Shown here one piece after another: positions 37,120 to 47,371 of a stretch of 64,000 bases of DNA. The notes below the pieces were generated by a model. It was not told where the DNA came from, made no database searches, and saw nothing but the letters and a program-made list of their open reading frames with translations. The translations under genes were made by a program, and so were the position numbers. The stretch comes from Aliidiomarina iranensis (GTDB lineage: Bacteria; Pseudomonadota; Gammaproteobacteria; Enterobacterales; Alteromonadaceae). How positions within the stretch are numbered: the first letter of the stretch is position 1; each line of letters starts with the position of its first letter. The stretch is from assembly GCF_003987135.1 (NCBI RefSeq), contig NZ_PIPJ01000008.1, positions 53,755 through 117,754 on the forward strand. The letters are read 5' to 3'.

Positions 37120-38481
37120 CTAACGTACTTTTTTAGATTGCTCCCAAGCCCGATGAACGCGGAATAAGCGCATAGTTAGCAGTACCGCCGCCACACTCAG
37201 GCCAGAAATAAAGCCAATCCAGAAACCAGCGGCTCCCATGCGCGGCACCACCCAATCGGTGAGGCCCAAAACTATGCCCACACTTAAACCAAATGGCCAG
37301 TAGGATATCAGTGTTACCACCATGGCGGCGCGGGTATCTTTGTAGCCGCGCAGGGCGCCAATAGAAATCGCTTGGAAGGTATCAGAAATGGTGAATATCG
37401 CCGCCAAACCCAGCAAGGTGCCCGCCAGCGCAATAATTTCTGGGTTATCTGTGTAAAAGCCTGCCAGCCAACGCCCACCAAGCCACATGCCTAAACCATT
37501 TACCGTGGCAAAACTTACCCCCATCAGTAGCGCCACTTTGTAAGCATTCATAGCATCTACCGGGCGCTCAGCACCAAGGGCAAAGCCTACTCGCAAGGTA
37601 ACCGCCATACTCAAACTTAAGGGAAACATGTACACAAGGGAAGAAACGTTTAATGCTATTTGATGGCCAGAAACCATCACTGCACCCAAGGGCGCAATTA
37701 ATATAGCAACCGCAGCAAATAGGCTAGTTTCAAAAAATAGCGACATAGAAATGGGAAAACCAAGCCGCGTGAAATGCCAAATATCATCCCAGTTCGGCGG
37801 ATAAAACTTGCGAAACGGCGCCACTACGGCAAAACGCTTGGCATACACCACATACGCGAGTAGGCTTAACGCCATACCCCATAACACAATTGCCGAGGCT
37901 AGGCCGGAGCCCGCCCCACCTAGCGCAGGCATACCAAACTTGCCGTAAATAAAGATGTAGTTCGCAGGAATATTGATGAGCAAACCAATGATGCCAATTA
38001 CCAAAGAAGGCATGGTATGCGAAAGGCCCTCACAGAAGTTGCGCAACACCACATACAACACAAAAGCTGGCAAACCCCACATAATAAAGCGCAAATAACT
38101 TAACGTCATGCTGCGAAACTCGGGTTCAACATCCATGATGGCTAAAAAATACGGCGCAACGAATAGTAAAATGCCGGTAAGAATTGCGCTAATAATACAA
38201 GTGTATAACGATTGCTGCACATGCCGCGCTACCTGATCCCGTTCATCGGCACCATCGCAATGGGAAATAACCGGCGCCAGCGCTAAGCCAAAGCCAAAAA
38301 TAATCAGGGTTAGTGGCATCCAAATAGCGCCACCTACGGCCACCGCCGCTAAATCAACCGCACCCACACGCCCTGACATCAGCGTATCCACCACGCTCAT
38401 GAGCATTTGCGTGAGCTGTGCAATTAAAATAGGTCCGGTTAACAACGCCAGCTTCTTCGCCTCTGGCCCTAACTTCTTCAT
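37120..38481 (-). CDS. norM: MATE-family multidrug efflux protein, NorM type
   Basis: Cation-coupled multidrug and toxin extrusion pump in the inner membrane, with about 12 hydrophobic helices over 453 residues. NorM-like motifs are VVDTLMSGRVGAVDLAAVAV, GLLINIPANYIFIYGKFG and GGAGSGLA. The substrate is unknown. The ATG overlaps the upstream alpha/beta hydrolase stop by 4 bases, so the two are co-translated. Confidence 0.9.
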   Translation of the reverse strand: MKKLGPEAKKLALLTGPILIAQLTQMLMSVVDTLMSGRVGAVDLAAVAVGGAIWMPLTLIIFGFGLALAPVISHCDGADERDQVARHVQQSLYTCIISAILTGILLFVAPYFLAIMDVEPEFRSMTLSYLRFIMWGLPAFVLYVVLRNFCEGLSHTMPSLVIGIIGLLINIPANYIFIYGKFGMPALGGAGSGLASAIVLWGMALSLLAYVVYAKRFAVVAPFRKFYPPNWDDIWHFTRLGFPISMSLFFETSLFAAVAILIAPLGAVMVSGHQIALNVSSLVYMFPLSLSMAVTLRVGFALGAERPVDAMNAYKVALLMGVSFATVNGLGMWLGGRWLAGFYTDNPEIIALAGTLLGLAAIFTISDTFQAISIGALRGYKDTRAAMVVTLISYWPFGLSVGIVLGLTDWVVPRMGAAGFWIGFISGLSVAAVLLTMRLFRVHRAWEQSKKVR

Positions 38482-39278
38482 GGCAACACCTGAATCTCTT
38501 TAAGCGCATCAATAATAAAAGGGTTCACCGTATCGGCTGCAACTAATGGCCCCATATGGCCTGCGTTTACTGCTAAGGCTTCGCAGTTCGGCAATGTCGC
38601 CGCTAATTTTTCGGCAACGGTGCGGCTCGAAAGCGGCGAGTGTTCACCGTGCAATAATACCACTGGGCAGTTTATGTTAGCGTATTCGGCTAGGGTTGTT
38701 TCTTCATGCAATAAAGCATAAAAATCCGCCTGCACCTTCGCTTGTTGCTGGCTCATTAGAGCCCGTGCTTTTTCTGGTAACCGCGCGAAATAACCCGGTT
38801 GGTTCCAATAATCAACAAAAATAGCCGCGGATTCACTCAGGCTCAAACCGTGCATTTGCGCAGTAATCGCTAGAATTTCCGCCCGTGCAGCTTCATTTTC
38901 GGCTAGCACATGAAAGCTCACCGGCTCATACAAAATCAGCCCTTGCACCTGTTCCGGATAACGCAACGCCCATTGCAGCGCGGTTGCGCCGCCGTAAGAA
39001 TGGCCAATGAGAATCACCTTCTCATCACTGCCGGGCGCAGGCACCATCTGCGCTTGCGTTTGCGCCTGTTGCTGCAGCGCCGTTAATTCATGGTGCAAAC
39101 GAAAGCGGGTGATATCTTCTGGCAAGCCATCCGCGAGCGAGAGGCCTTTGCCATAGCCAATTAAATCCGGCGCAAAAAAAGCAACGCCCGCCGGTAAAAG
39201 GCGGGCGAGCTGTTTGGCCAGAGAGCGCCACTGCCCACTGTGGCTTTGTGAGCTGTGGAGCGCAACAATACTGGTCAT
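38478..39278 (-). CDS. Alpha/beta hydrolase
   Basis: Putative hydrolase of 266 residues without signal peptide. The N-terminus is IVALHSSQSHSGQW, the nucleophile elbow is ILIGHSYGGATALQW, the acid lies near VVLLHGEHSPLS, and the histidine is in VNAGHMGPL. A Gln-rich stretch (TALQQQAQTQAQMV) occurs near residue 70. It overlaps the MATE gene by 4 bases and follows a MAPEG gene by 12 bases. No specific substrate can be named. Confidence 0.85.
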   Translation of the reverse strand: MTSIVALHSSQSHSGQWRSLAKQLARLLPAGVAFFAPDLIGYGKGLSLADGLPEDITRFRLHHELTALQQQAQTQAQMVPAPGSDEKVILIGHSYGGATALQWALRYPEQVQGLILYEPVSFHVLAENEAARAEILAITAQMHGLSLSESAAIFVDYWNQPGYFARLPEKARALMSQQQAKVQADFYALLHEETTLAEYANINCPVVLLHGEHSPLSSRTVAEKLAATLPNCEALAVNAGHMGPLVAADTVNPFIIDALKEIQVLP

Positions 39279-39290
39279 CTGTTCTTTTTC

Positions 39291-39698
39291 CTATGCACTA
39301 CCAACCGTATAGCCAATGGCAAAACCAATAAGATACGCAGCCGATAACAGCAACATCACAAAGGTACCTAACACACCAATACTGCGGTACACACTGGTGC
39401 CAATTGATTTAGTTAAACCAATGGCGTGATTAACACGCGCAAAAAACAGCAAGCCACCGAGGCCATATAGCCACATTGCGCTAGCGCCGTTAAACTCCAT
39501 GAGGGCCAGTAGAATCAATGCCAATGGCACATACTCGTTGAAGTTGCCATGAATCCGAATCGAAGCCTGTAAATCCATGGCTTCGCCATTGCCGATGCCC
39601 ACCCGATCGCGCCAGCGCAAACGGATAATGCGAATAGCTAGCACCAAATACAGTAACGTGAGTAACGCGGCGAATAAACTTGTAACCGGTAAAACCAT
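39291..39698 (-). CDS. MAPEG-family membrane protein (YecN-like)
   Basis: Small membrane protein of 135 residues with four hydrophobic helices and the MAPEG signature around RIHGNFNEYVPLALILL and FARVNHAIGL. Eukaryotic relatives act on glutathione and eicosanoids; bacterial ones are poorly defined. TTGGAGG lies 5 bases before the ATG at 39698; the upstream in-frame TTG (39710) overlaps this ribosome site and was rejected. Confidence 0.88.
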   Translation of the reverse strand: MVLPVTSLFAALLTLLYLVLAIRIIRLRWRDRVGIGNGEAMDLQASIRIHGNFNEYVPLALILLALMEFNGASAMWLYGLGGLLFFARVNHAIGLTKSIGTSVYRSIGVLGTFVMLLLSAAYLIGFAIGYTVGSA

Positions 39699-39720
39699 GC
39701 TAGCCTCCAAATGTATTTAA

Positions 39721-40380
<660 letters not shown>

Positions 40381-40506
40381 TTATTGTCGTCGGATGATTC
40401 AAAAAATAATGCGCCAACTTTACCTTTCAAAGCCCGAAATAACAAGGCCGACCATAGTCGAACTTGCGCTTAAAACGAACTTCTGCGGCCGCGTATGTCG
40501 CTAGGC

Positions 40507-40538
40507 AAAAAAAAGCTCCCCACATTTGGGGAGCTTTT
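40507..40538 (-). terminator. Intrinsic terminator after htpG
   Basis: On the minus strand AAAAGCTCCCC and GGGGAGCTTTT form an 11-bp stem with a six-base loop, followed by a run of eight T. It separates htpG from adk. The stretch 40540-40641 contains loose repeats of GCAATTGT and no gene. Confidence 0.93.
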
Positions 40539-40641
40539 CATGTTGCTGTAATTGTTCAGGCAATTGTTACGGCAATTGTAGCAGCAACTCAATACTCAAC
40601 TATTGCGAGCGTAATTAAGCTGCTGGCTTTATACCTTGCAG

Positions 40642-42558
40642 TTATAGTGCAAGCATTAACCGGTTTAAGCGGCGCACAAAGATACTCGGATCTTTTAAAC
40701 TACCCCGTTCTGCTAAAGTAGCTTGCTCGAGCAACAAATCAGCCCACTCACCGAAGCGCTCTTCATCTTGCTCATCGGCAACACGTTTAACCAGTGGATG
40801 CTCAGGGTTCAGCTCCAGAATATATTTCGTTTCTGGCACTTTTTGCCCGGCCGCTTCCATCAACTTCGCCATCTGCGTTGACATATCATTTTCATCGGTA
40901 ACGATACACGCAGGTGAATCGGTTAAGCGGTGCGTTACCCGAACCTTCTTAACTTTATCGCCTAGGGTTTTGCTAAAGCGCTCTACCGTAGTAGCAAAAT
41001 CTTCCTCTAGCTTTTCTTGCTCGGCTTTATCGGCTTCATCATCAAGTGAGCCTAAATCTAAATCACCACGGGTAACCGATTGGAACTTCTTCTCTTTGTA
41101 TTCGGTAATGTGGCTCATGAGCCACTCATCGATACGATCCGAAAGAAGTAGAACTTCTACGCCCTTCTTGCGGAAGATTTCCAACGCTGGGTTATTTTTC
41201 GCCGCTTCGTAGCTATCAGCCACAATGTAATAGATCGCCTCTTGGCCTTCTTTCATGCGCTCAATGTACGCATCCAAAGAAACTCGCTGTTCGCTAGTAT
41301 CTTCATGGCTAGAAGCAAAGCGAAGAAGTTCGCAAATGCGTTCAATGTTAGCCTGATCTTCAGCCGGGCCCTCTTTCAACACGTTGCCAAAGTTATCCCA
41401 GAAGCTGTTGTACGCTTCGGCATCATCTCGAGCCAATTTCACCAAGCTCTGTAAAACCTTTTTCGTGCTCGCACTGCGCATAGAACGCGTTACTTTGCTA
41501 TCTTGCAGAATTTCCCGCGATACATTCAACGGCAAATCATTGGAATCAATTAAGCCACGCACGAAGCGCAAGTAAGTTGGCATAAACTGCTCAGCGTCGT
41601 CCATGATGAACACCCGTTGAACATACAATTTAATGCCTTTTTGATTCTCACGGTTCCATAAATCCCATGGCGCCCGCTTTGGAATATAAAGTAAGCTCGT
41701 ATATTCGTGTTTACCTTCTACTTTGTTGTGGCTCCAAAGCAATGGATCATCAAAATCATGGGCTACTGATTTGTAAAATTCTTGATATTCCTCGTCGGTA
41801 ATATCACTTTTTTCCCGCAACCAAAGCGCTTTACCGGCGTTAACGGTTTCCCACTCACCCGGTTGTGCTGGCACTTTTTCGCCATCTGGGCCTTCACTTT
41901 CCGGTTGTTCATCTTTCCACATTTGCACCGGAATGCTTAAGTGATCGGAGTACGTGGTTACAATTTCACGCAGTTTCCATGCATCTAGGAATTCATCTTC
42001 GCCTTCCCGCAAGTGCAAGGTGATATCAGTGCCACGGCCTTTTTTCGTAATTGGTGCAATGGTGAATTCGCCATCACCGGAAGATTGCCATTCAACCGCC
42101 TCATCTTCAGCCGTACCGGCTAGCCGAGTGCGTACAGTTACTTGATCAGAAACGATAAACGCCGAATAGAAACCCACACCAAATTGGCCAATCAGCTGAG
42201 AATCTTTGCTTTGATCCCCTGAAAGCTGGCTGAAAAACTCTTTCGTACCAGATTTTGCAATAGTACCTAAATGGCTCATCACATCTTCTCGGCTCATGCC
42301 GATGCCGTTATCACTGATGGTGATGCTGCGGTTTTCTTTATCGATACTCAGGCGTACGCGCAAATCCGCATCACCAGCAAACAAATCGTTATTTTGTAGC
42401 GCTTTAAAGCGTAATTTATCTGCTGCATCTGAAGCATTGGAAATCAATTCACGAAGAAAGATATCCTTATTCGAGTACAGCGAATGAATCATTAAATGAA
42501 GAAGCTGCTTAACTTCGGTTTGAAAGCCGTGTTTTTCAGCATGCTGATTCTCAGCCAT
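40642..42558 (-). CDS. htpG: HtpG, Hsp90-family chaperone
   Basis: ATP-dependent cytosolic chaperone. The N-terminal GHKL ATPase has the motifs [22 protein letters not shown] and [13 protein letters not shown], with the middle-domain segment [11 protein letters not shown]. The length is 638 residues, including a slightly acidic linker (ESEGPDGEK). AGGAG lies upstream of the ATG. A heat-shock promoter of near-consensus sequence stands 82-111 bases before the start. Confidence 0.98.
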   Translation of the reverse strand: MAENQHAEKHGFQTEVKQLLHLMIHSLYSNKDIFLRELISNASDAADKLRFKALQNNDLFAGDADLRVRLSIDKENRSITISDNGIGMSREDVMSHLGTIAKSGTKEFFSQLSGDQSKDSQLIGQFGVGFYSAFIVSDQVTVRTRLAGTAEDEAVEWQSSGDGEFTIAPITKKGRGTDITLHLREGEDEFLDAWKLREIVTTYSDHLSIPVQMWKDEQPESEGPDGEKVPAQPGEWETVNAGKALWLREKSDITDEEYQEFYKSVAHDFDDPLLWSHNKVEGKHEYTSLLYIPKRAPWDLWNRENQKGIKLYVQRVFIMDDAEQFMPTYLRFVRGLIDSNDLPLNVSREILQDSKVTRSMRSASTKKVLQSLVKLARDDAEAYNSFWDNFGNVLKEGPAEDQANIERICELLRFASSHEDTSEQRVSLDAYIERMKEGQEAIYYIVADSYEAAKNNPALEIFRKKGVEVLLLSDRIDEWLMSHITEYKEKKFQSVTRGDLDLGSLDDEADKAEQEKLEEDFATTVERFSKTLGDKVKKVRVTHRLTDSPACIVTDENDMSTQMAKLMEAAGQKVPETKYILELNPEHPLVKRVADEQDEERFGEWADLLLEQATLAERGSLKDPSIFVRRLNRLMLAL

Positions 42559-42639
42559 GATGATTACTCTCCTAAATTATCGTGTCATTAACTCTGCGAA
42601 GTGCATCTTGTAAAATATGGTTTAAATGCCTAACAGGGT

Positions 42640-42669
42640 TAATGGGGATAACCAGAGTAGATTTCAAGG
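42640..42669 (-). promoter_or_regulatory. Sigma-32 heat-shock promoter of htpG
   Basis: Minus strand reads CCTTGAAA, 14 bases, then CCCCATTA. This fits the sigma-32 consensus CTTGAAA-N13-15-CCCCATNT almost exactly. The position before a heat-shock chaperone gene supports it. Confidence 0.9.
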
Positions 42670-42695
42670 GAAATTTTGCTACTAAAACGAGGTTT

Positions 42696-43298
42696 TTATA
42701 AGGATTTACGGCCTGAAAAAGCATGCCCTAGTGTTGTGTGATCAACATATTCAAGCTCACCACCTACCGGCACACCATGGGCAATACGAGTAGCACTAAT
42801 CTGATAACGCGAGGCCAAATCGGCAATAAAGTGAGCCGTAGTATCCCCTTCCATAGTTGGGTTGGTGGCCAAAATTACTTCGTTGATACCACCTTCCTGA
42901 AAGCGCTTTTCTAATATATCCAAACCAATATCCGCCGGGCCAATACCATCGAGTGGTGATAGCCTACCCATAAGAACGAAATATTGCCCTTTGTATTGGC
43001 TAGTTTGTTCCACCGCTAGCACATCAGCAGGCGATTCTACGATACATAGGGTGCCTTCAGCCGCACGCACCTGATTATCGCAAATGGAACAGGTATCGCC
43101 CTCAGTAAGGGTTCGGCAACGTTGGCAACGCCCCACAACTGCAAGTGCATGTTCCAAGGATTGCGCCAGCTTGCCAGCGCCATCACGATGACGCTCCAAT
43201 AGTTGAAACGCCATACGCTGTGCGGTTTTCTGGCCAACACCGGGAAGTATTCGCAATGCTTCAATTAAGGCCGCGATGGCCGGGCTGAATGCTTTCAT
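42696..43298 (-). CDS. recR: RecR, recombination mediator
   Basis: Works with RecF/RecO in loading RecA at gaps. The helix-hairpin-helix [17 protein letters not shown], the zinc finger [16 protein letters not shown] and the Toprim domain ([16 protein letters not shown]) are present. The length is 200 residues. It overlaps ybaB by one base. dnaX-ybaB-recR forms the usual operon. Confidence 0.97.
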   Translation of the reverse strand: MKAFSPAIAALIEALRILPGVGQKTAQRMAFQLLERHRDGAGKLAQSLEHALAVVGRCQRCRTLTEGDTCSICDNQVRAAEGTLCIVESPADVLAVEQTSQYKGQYFVLMGRLSPLDGIGPADIGLDILEKRFQEGGINEVILATNPTMEGDTTAHFIADLASRYQISATRIAHGVPVGGELEYVDHTTLGHAFSGRKSL

Positions 43299-43630
43299 TA
43301 GAAGGGTAGTTTCATGCCCGGTGGTAAGCCCATGCCGCCCGCTACTGCGCCCATCTTCTCTTTCGAAGCTTCCTCAACACGGCGCACCGCATCATTCGTG
43401 GCCGCTGCAATTAAATCTTCCAACATCTCGCGATCATCTTCATCGCCAAAGAGGCTCTCATCGATCGCTACTCGCTTCACATTATGATTGCCGTACATGG
43501 TTACTTTTACCATGCCTGCACCGGCTTCACCGGTTACTTCTAAGCTGGCAATCTCTTCTTGCGCCTTCTGCATTTTTTCCTGCATCTGCTGCGCCTGTTT
43601 CATCATGTTACCCATGCCGCCTTTAAACAT
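43298..43630 (-). CDS. ybaB: YbaB/EbfC nucleoid-associated protein
   Basis: Small DNA-binding protein of 110 residues with the family coiled-coil start ([20 protein letters not shown]), the core [17 protein letters not shown] and the C-terminal [10 protein letters not shown]. It sits 39 bases after dnaX and overlaps recR, the conserved arrangement. AGAGAG precedes the ATG. Confidence 0.96.
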   Translation of the reverse strand: MFKGGMGNMMKQAQQMQEKMQKAQEEIASLEVTGEAGAGMVKVTMYGNHNVKRVAIDESLFGDEDDREMLEDLIAAATNDAVRRVEEASKEKMGAVAGGMGLPPGMKLPF

Positions 43631-43669
43631 TGCTATCTCTCTCTATTTTTTAAGGGGTTTACTAATTCT

Positions 43670-46006
43670 TCAATGCAGAATACTTACATCCGTAACTTCT
43701 GCTGCAAACGTCTTTTGTAACTGTTGAATACCCGGATGCGCCGCTACTCGCGCCTGTGCATCTTGCAATAACTTCGCATCGATCTCTTGCTGAATCTTAA
43801 AAGGTGTACGTTCTGGGCTACCGGTTTTGATCTGTAAGCGCTCAACATTCATTATTTTGCCGAGTTCGTGCTTTATGCTCGCATCCATGTGCCCTGAAAG
43901 CAGTGCTTGCTGCGCAGCATCTACTTCCAATATTAAACGATTCGGCTCCTGCTGCAGCACCGCATGCAGCAAAACTTGCCGCGTTCGCCCAACTACATTC
44001 ATTTTTTCAATAATTGCCGCCCACTCATCCACCTGAGCGGCTGCGGTTATCTTTTCCGCACCTGTTGCAGCAGGTGTGGGAGTTTGCTGCGAGTTTTGCC
44101 CCGAATGTTGCACTGCAGCGTGCTCGTTCGCCTGACGGCTCGCTTGATTTGGGCCTTGCTCGACTGTGGCTTGCGCGCCTGCGCCGCTTGCTGCACGTGT
44201 ATTATCCAAGCCTCGTGACTCCGAGTTGGCTTGCTCTCTAGTTTCTATCTCAACCCCTTCGGCCGGCTTTGGTGATTCAACCTTCGGCGATTCAACCTTT
44301 GCCGCAGAGCTTGCCGGTTTTGCTTGTGCCGGTTGGCTGCCACTACTCTCTTTCCGTTTTGCCGCCAAACGTTGGCGCGTTGCCAATAGCGAGCTCAAAT
44401 CCGACGAACTAGTGGTATTCGCACTTGCGCCTGCCTGCGGTTCACTGTGTGTTTCCGCATGGCCTGTTTCAGTGGTTGTTTCCGCGCTGCCGGCTACCGA
44501 ACTATCAGCTTTGTCACTGGCAGCGCCCTCACTGGTAGATTCCTTGAGAGAAGCGTGGGCCATTTGCTGTGCCGAAGCTTGCGCTTCTATTTGCGCTTGC
44601 TCGGCATGTAAACTCTGGTAATCCTCATCATCTTCTTCAATGAAGCCCGGCACCTCATCATCAGCGGCAAAGTGCGTTGACGCCGTAAAGGTTGATTCCG
44701 CGGGCGCTGAGGTAGCCTCTTCCGGTGCTGGTTTAGCTTTCTCCGGCGCTGAATTGGCTTTCTCCGGCGCTGAGGGCTCTTGTTGCGCTGAGGGCTCTTC
44801 CGGCGCTGAGGGCTCTTTGCCCCGCGCTGAGGGCTCTTGTTCCTTAGCTGAAGGCTCTTGTTCCTGCGCTAAAGGCTTCTCACCCTGTGGGGGCTTTCCC
44901 ACGGTAGTGGGCGCCTCACCCGCCGGGCGAAAGGCTAGCAAGCGCAACAAGGTCATTTCTACACCACTGAAGGCATCCGGCGCGTAAGCTAATTCTCGGC
45001 GCCCTTCAAGAACCATACGGTAGTACACTTGTACCGCCGTTGGCGCAATTTTCTTCGCTAACGCCAGCATCTCTTGTTCCTGCTCATGCAACTCAGGATC
45101 CAGCATATTCGGCGCTACTTGCACCAAAGCCAACTGGTGCAGCAACCCTTGTAACTCCGCTAATACGCCGGCGATATCAGGCACTTTATCTACTAAATTG
45201 CGCAGGCCGTTTAGAACCTGATCTACCTTGCCATCAGTAATGTCACCCAAGAGGGCGAGCAAATTGTGGTTATCAATCCGCCCAAGCATACGCGCAACTT
45301 CTTGTTCACTTACTTGCTGATTGCCTTGTGCAATCGCTTGATCGGTGAGGCTCAAAGCATCGCGCATACTGCCACTGGCGGAACGCGCCAATAAAGCCAA
45401 CGCCGCAGGTTCAAAGGGAATGTTTTCAGCTTTTAAAATATGTTCGAGTTGACCGCTAATTTCATCCCGGGTAAGCGCTCGCAAACTGAACTGCAAACAG
45501 CGAGAAAGCACAGTAACCGGCAGCTTATCCGGATCTGTGGTAGCCAGCACAAAGACAACATGGGGCGGTGGTTCTTCAAGTGTTTTTAAGAGGGCATTAA
45601 AACTGTGGCGCGAGAGCATGTGCACTTCATCGATTAAGTACACCTTATAACGGCCGGAAGTAGGCCGATACTGCACATTTTCTAAAATCTCGCGAGTATC
45701 TTCTACCTTGGTCCGCGAAGCCGCATCGATTTCCATTAAATCTACGAAACGCCCGGCTTCAATATCAATACAAGCCGAACACTCGCCACAAGGTGTTGGC
45801 GTTATACCGGTAGCACAATTTAAACTGCGGGATAAAATGCGGGCAATGGTAGTTTTGCCTACACCACGAGTACCTGTGAGCAAATATGCATGATGCAAAC
45901 GCTGGTGCGTAAGCGCATTGGTAAGTGCTTGCAACACATGTTGTTGCCCTACCACCTCACCAAAGTTACGCGGCCGCCATTTCCGTGCCAGCACTTGGTA
46001 ACTCAT
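43670..46006 (-). CDS. dnaX: DNA polymerase III subunits tau/gamma
   Basis: Clamp-loader ATPase. Walker A is GTRGVGKT (45-52), the zinc cysteines are C64, C73, C76 and C79, and Walker B is LIDEVHML. The tau C-terminal domains that bind DnaB and the polymerase are present. The protein is 778 residues, well above E. coli tau (643), because of a low-complexity linker from about 375 to 640 rich in Pro, Ala, Ser, Gln and Glu with repeated EPSA. I found no in-frame A-AAA-AAG slippery site of the type that makes gamma in E. coli, so only tau may be produced. Confidence 0.96.
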   Translation of the reverse strand: MSYQVLARKWRPRNFGEVVGQQHVLQALTNALTHQRLHHAYLLTGTRGVGKTTIARILSRSLNCATGITPTPCGECSACIDIEAGRFVDLMEIDAASRTKVEDTREILENVQYRPTSGRYKVYLIDEVHMLSRHSFNALLKTLEEPPPHVVFVLATTDPDKLPVTVLSRCLQFSLRALTRDEISGQLEHILKAENIPFEPAALALLARSASGSMRDALSLTDQAIAQGNQQVSEQEVARMLGRIDNHNLLALLGDITDGKVDQVLNGLRNLVDKVPDIAGVLAELQGLLHQLALVQVAPNMLDPELHEQEQEMLALAKKIAPTAVQVYYRMVLEGRRELAYAPDAFSGVEMTLLRLLAFRPAGEAPTTVGKPPQGEKPLAQEQEPSAKEQEPSARGKEPSAPEEPSAQQEPSAPEKANSAPEKAKPAPEEATSAPAESTFTASTHFAADDEVPGFIEEDDEDYQSLHAEQAQIEAQASAQQMAHASLKESTSEGAASDKADSSVAGSAETTTETGHAETHSEPQAGASANTTSSSDLSSLLATRQRLAAKRKESSGSQPAQAKPASSAAKVESPKVESPKPAEGVEIETREQANSESRGLDNTRAASGAGAQATVEQGPNQASRQANEHAAVQHSGQNSQQTPTPAATGAEKITAAAQVDEWAAIIEKMNVVGRTRQVLLHAVLQQEPNRLILEVDAAQQALLSGHMDASIKHELGKIMNVERLQIKTGSPERTPFKIQQEIDAKLLQDAQARVAAHPGIQQLQKTFAAEVTDVSILH
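44700..44880 (-). repeat. Tandem repeats in the dnaX linker
   Basis: Plus-strand copies of GGCGCTGAGGGCTCTT and variants recur about ten times in 15-24 base steps. They encode EPSAxxQ/E and PEKAxSA units near residues 375-435 of DnaX, between the clamp-loader core and the tau-specific region. Confidence 0.88.
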
Positions 46007-46060
46007 GCCGCCTCCAATATCTCGTTAGGGTTAAATAGTGCGAAGCATCAAGCTTCGCAG

Positions 46061-46618
46061 TTATTCATCAAAAGCGCAAATGGCGTAACTGTTAACGCCA
46101 ATCTTATCCATCTCTTTTCGGCCACCCAAGTAAAGTAATTCACACACAAACGCGGCTTCAATTATGGTGGCAGGCGAATTGCGAACCAATTTTACCGCTG
46201 CTGTCATAGTGCCACCAGTGGCGAGCATGTCATCCATGATGACTACTTTATCACGCGCCTTCAGCGAATCTTTGTGCAATTCTAAAATATCGTCGGCATA
46301 CTCTAACGTGTAACTAGTCGAGAACACTTCACGGGGCAGTTTCCCAGCTTTGCGAATCAGTGTTAGGCCAACACCTAAACGATCAGCAAGCGCAGCAGAA
46401 AAGATAAAACCTCGAGCTTCAATTGCTACAACTTGGGTTAATCCCATATTCTCATAGCGCTCAGCAAATAAATCGATACTATTTCGTAATGCTCGGGGAT
46501 CTTGCAAGGCTGGAGTTATGTCTCGGAAATTAATACCCGGCTTCGGAAAATTCTCTACCGGGGTAATTCTGCGAGCAATATAATTGCCCCGCATATCTGC
46601 TGCAACATTGTGTGTCAT
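46061..46618 (-). CDS. apt: Adenine phosphoribosyltransferase
   Basis: Purine salvage enzyme converting adenine and PRPP to AMP. Motifs are FPKPGINFRDITPAL, EARGFIFSAALA, the PRPP-binding loop VVIMDDMLATGGTM and a C-terminal CELLYLGGRK. The length is 185 residues. It lies 55 bases upstream of dnaX, as in E. coli, and 12 bases after a response regulator gene. Confidence 0.97.
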   Translation of the reverse strand: MTHNVAADMRGNYIARRITPVENFPKPGINFRDITPALQDPRALRNSIDLFAERYENMGLTQVVAIEARGFIFSAALADRLGVGLTLIRKAGKLPREVFSTSYTLEYADDILELHKDSLKARDKVVIMDDMLATGGTMTAAVKLVRNSPATIIEAAFVCELLYLGGRKEMDKIGVNSYAICAFDE

Positions 46619-46629
46619 GGGCTATCCAA

Positions 46630-47010
46630 TCAAGCCACCACGCTCTCTTGCGTGTACTGGCGAATTTTTAAGAGGAGTAAATCCATATCCAAGGGTTTAC
46701 CCAGAACCAAATCAGCACCCAATCGTTTTGCTTTTTCAGCAATTTGCTCGGGGTCTGATGTCGTCATTAATAGCAAAGGTACATTTGCGTATTTGGCTTC
46801 TTCTCGCAGGTTTTTCAATAATAGCATGCCATCCATCAACGGCATTTTATGGTCAATAAGCACCATATCGAAGCAACCGAGTTTCGCTAAATTTAGGCCA
46901 TCTAAGCCATCAACCGCTGTGGTAATTTGAAACGGCGTTTTCGCAAGTACGTCCAAAATGTTCTCGCGTGTTCGCTCATTATCTTCAACTAAAAGCAATG
47001 AAAATGCCAT
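46630..47010 (-). CDS. Single-domain response regulator (CheY-like)
   Basis: A 126-residue receiver domain with no output domain. The acidic pair is E9/D10 (LLVEDNERTR), the phospho-acceptor is D53 (LIDHKMPLMDG), the switch threonine is T83 or T84 (LLMTTSDP) and the lysine is K105 (LGKPLDMD). It lies between a 41-residue membrane protein gene and apt. No kinase is adjacent; the partner is unknown. It could act by protein contact or as a phosphate shuttle. Confidence 0.92.
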   Translation of the reverse strand: MAFSLLLVEDNERTRENILDVLAKTPFQITTAVDGLDGLNLAKLGCFDMVLIDHKMPLMDGMLLLKNLREEAKYANVPLLLMTTSDPEQIAEKAKRLGADLVLGKPLDMDLLLLKIRQYTQESVVA

Positions 47011-47073
47011 CTTACATCCCTATTACGCCAATAAACGGCAACGTTATGTTGTTTTGTAAAGCTAGCCTAATAA

Positions 47074-47199
47074 TCAACCAGTAAACAAAGTAATCAAACG
47101 TAGAATCGGCGTGAGCAAGGCTATCCCTAAAAACACCACCAGTGCTAGCACTAAATGCCAGCCACTACTTTTATCTTTAAAAGAGTCATGATTTGACAT
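47074..47199 (-). CDS. Small single-helix membrane protein (41 residues)
   Basis: An unlisted short ORF starting MSNHDSFKDKSSGW and continuing with one long hydrophobic segment (HLVLALVVFLGIALL), ending TLFTG. GAGGA lies 7 bases before the ATG, an excellent ribosome site. It is upstream of the response regulator on the same strand with a 63-base gap. I do not recognise the family. A hydrophilic N-terminus followed by one helix suggests an inner-membrane small protein. Confidence 0.65.
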   Translation of the reverse strand: MSNHDSFKDKSSGWHLVLALVVFLGIALLTPILRLITLFTG

Positions 47200-47294
47200 C
47201 AAATATTCCTCAGTACATCTACAACGGGCACAGATCATATCCGATTTGGGCGATTTTAGAAAGGATCAAAGGTAAAGCTCTGGTTAAGGGCAAT

Positions 47295-47318
47295 AAAAAA
47301 CCCCGCTCGAAAGCAGGG
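47295..47318 (-). terminator. Intrinsic terminator after the TonB operon
   Basis: CCCTGCT and AGCGGGG on the minus strand make a seven-base stem with one mismatch, followed by TTTTTT. It stands 54 bases after the TPR gene stop and closes the DUF3450-to-TPR operon. A T run on the other side may allow bidirectional use. Confidence 0.88.
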
Positions 47319-47371
47319 TTTTTTTGCGGTTAAATCTGTACTTAAAAGCAAAATAAAGTGAATGCTCTAAA

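Noticed and set aside
43981..44030. A-rich run in dnaX as a frameshift site
   Set aside because: The run reads GAA AAA ATG in frame, so it does not present the A-AAA-AAG arrangement, and it lies near the C-terminus, where a gamma form would not be produced.
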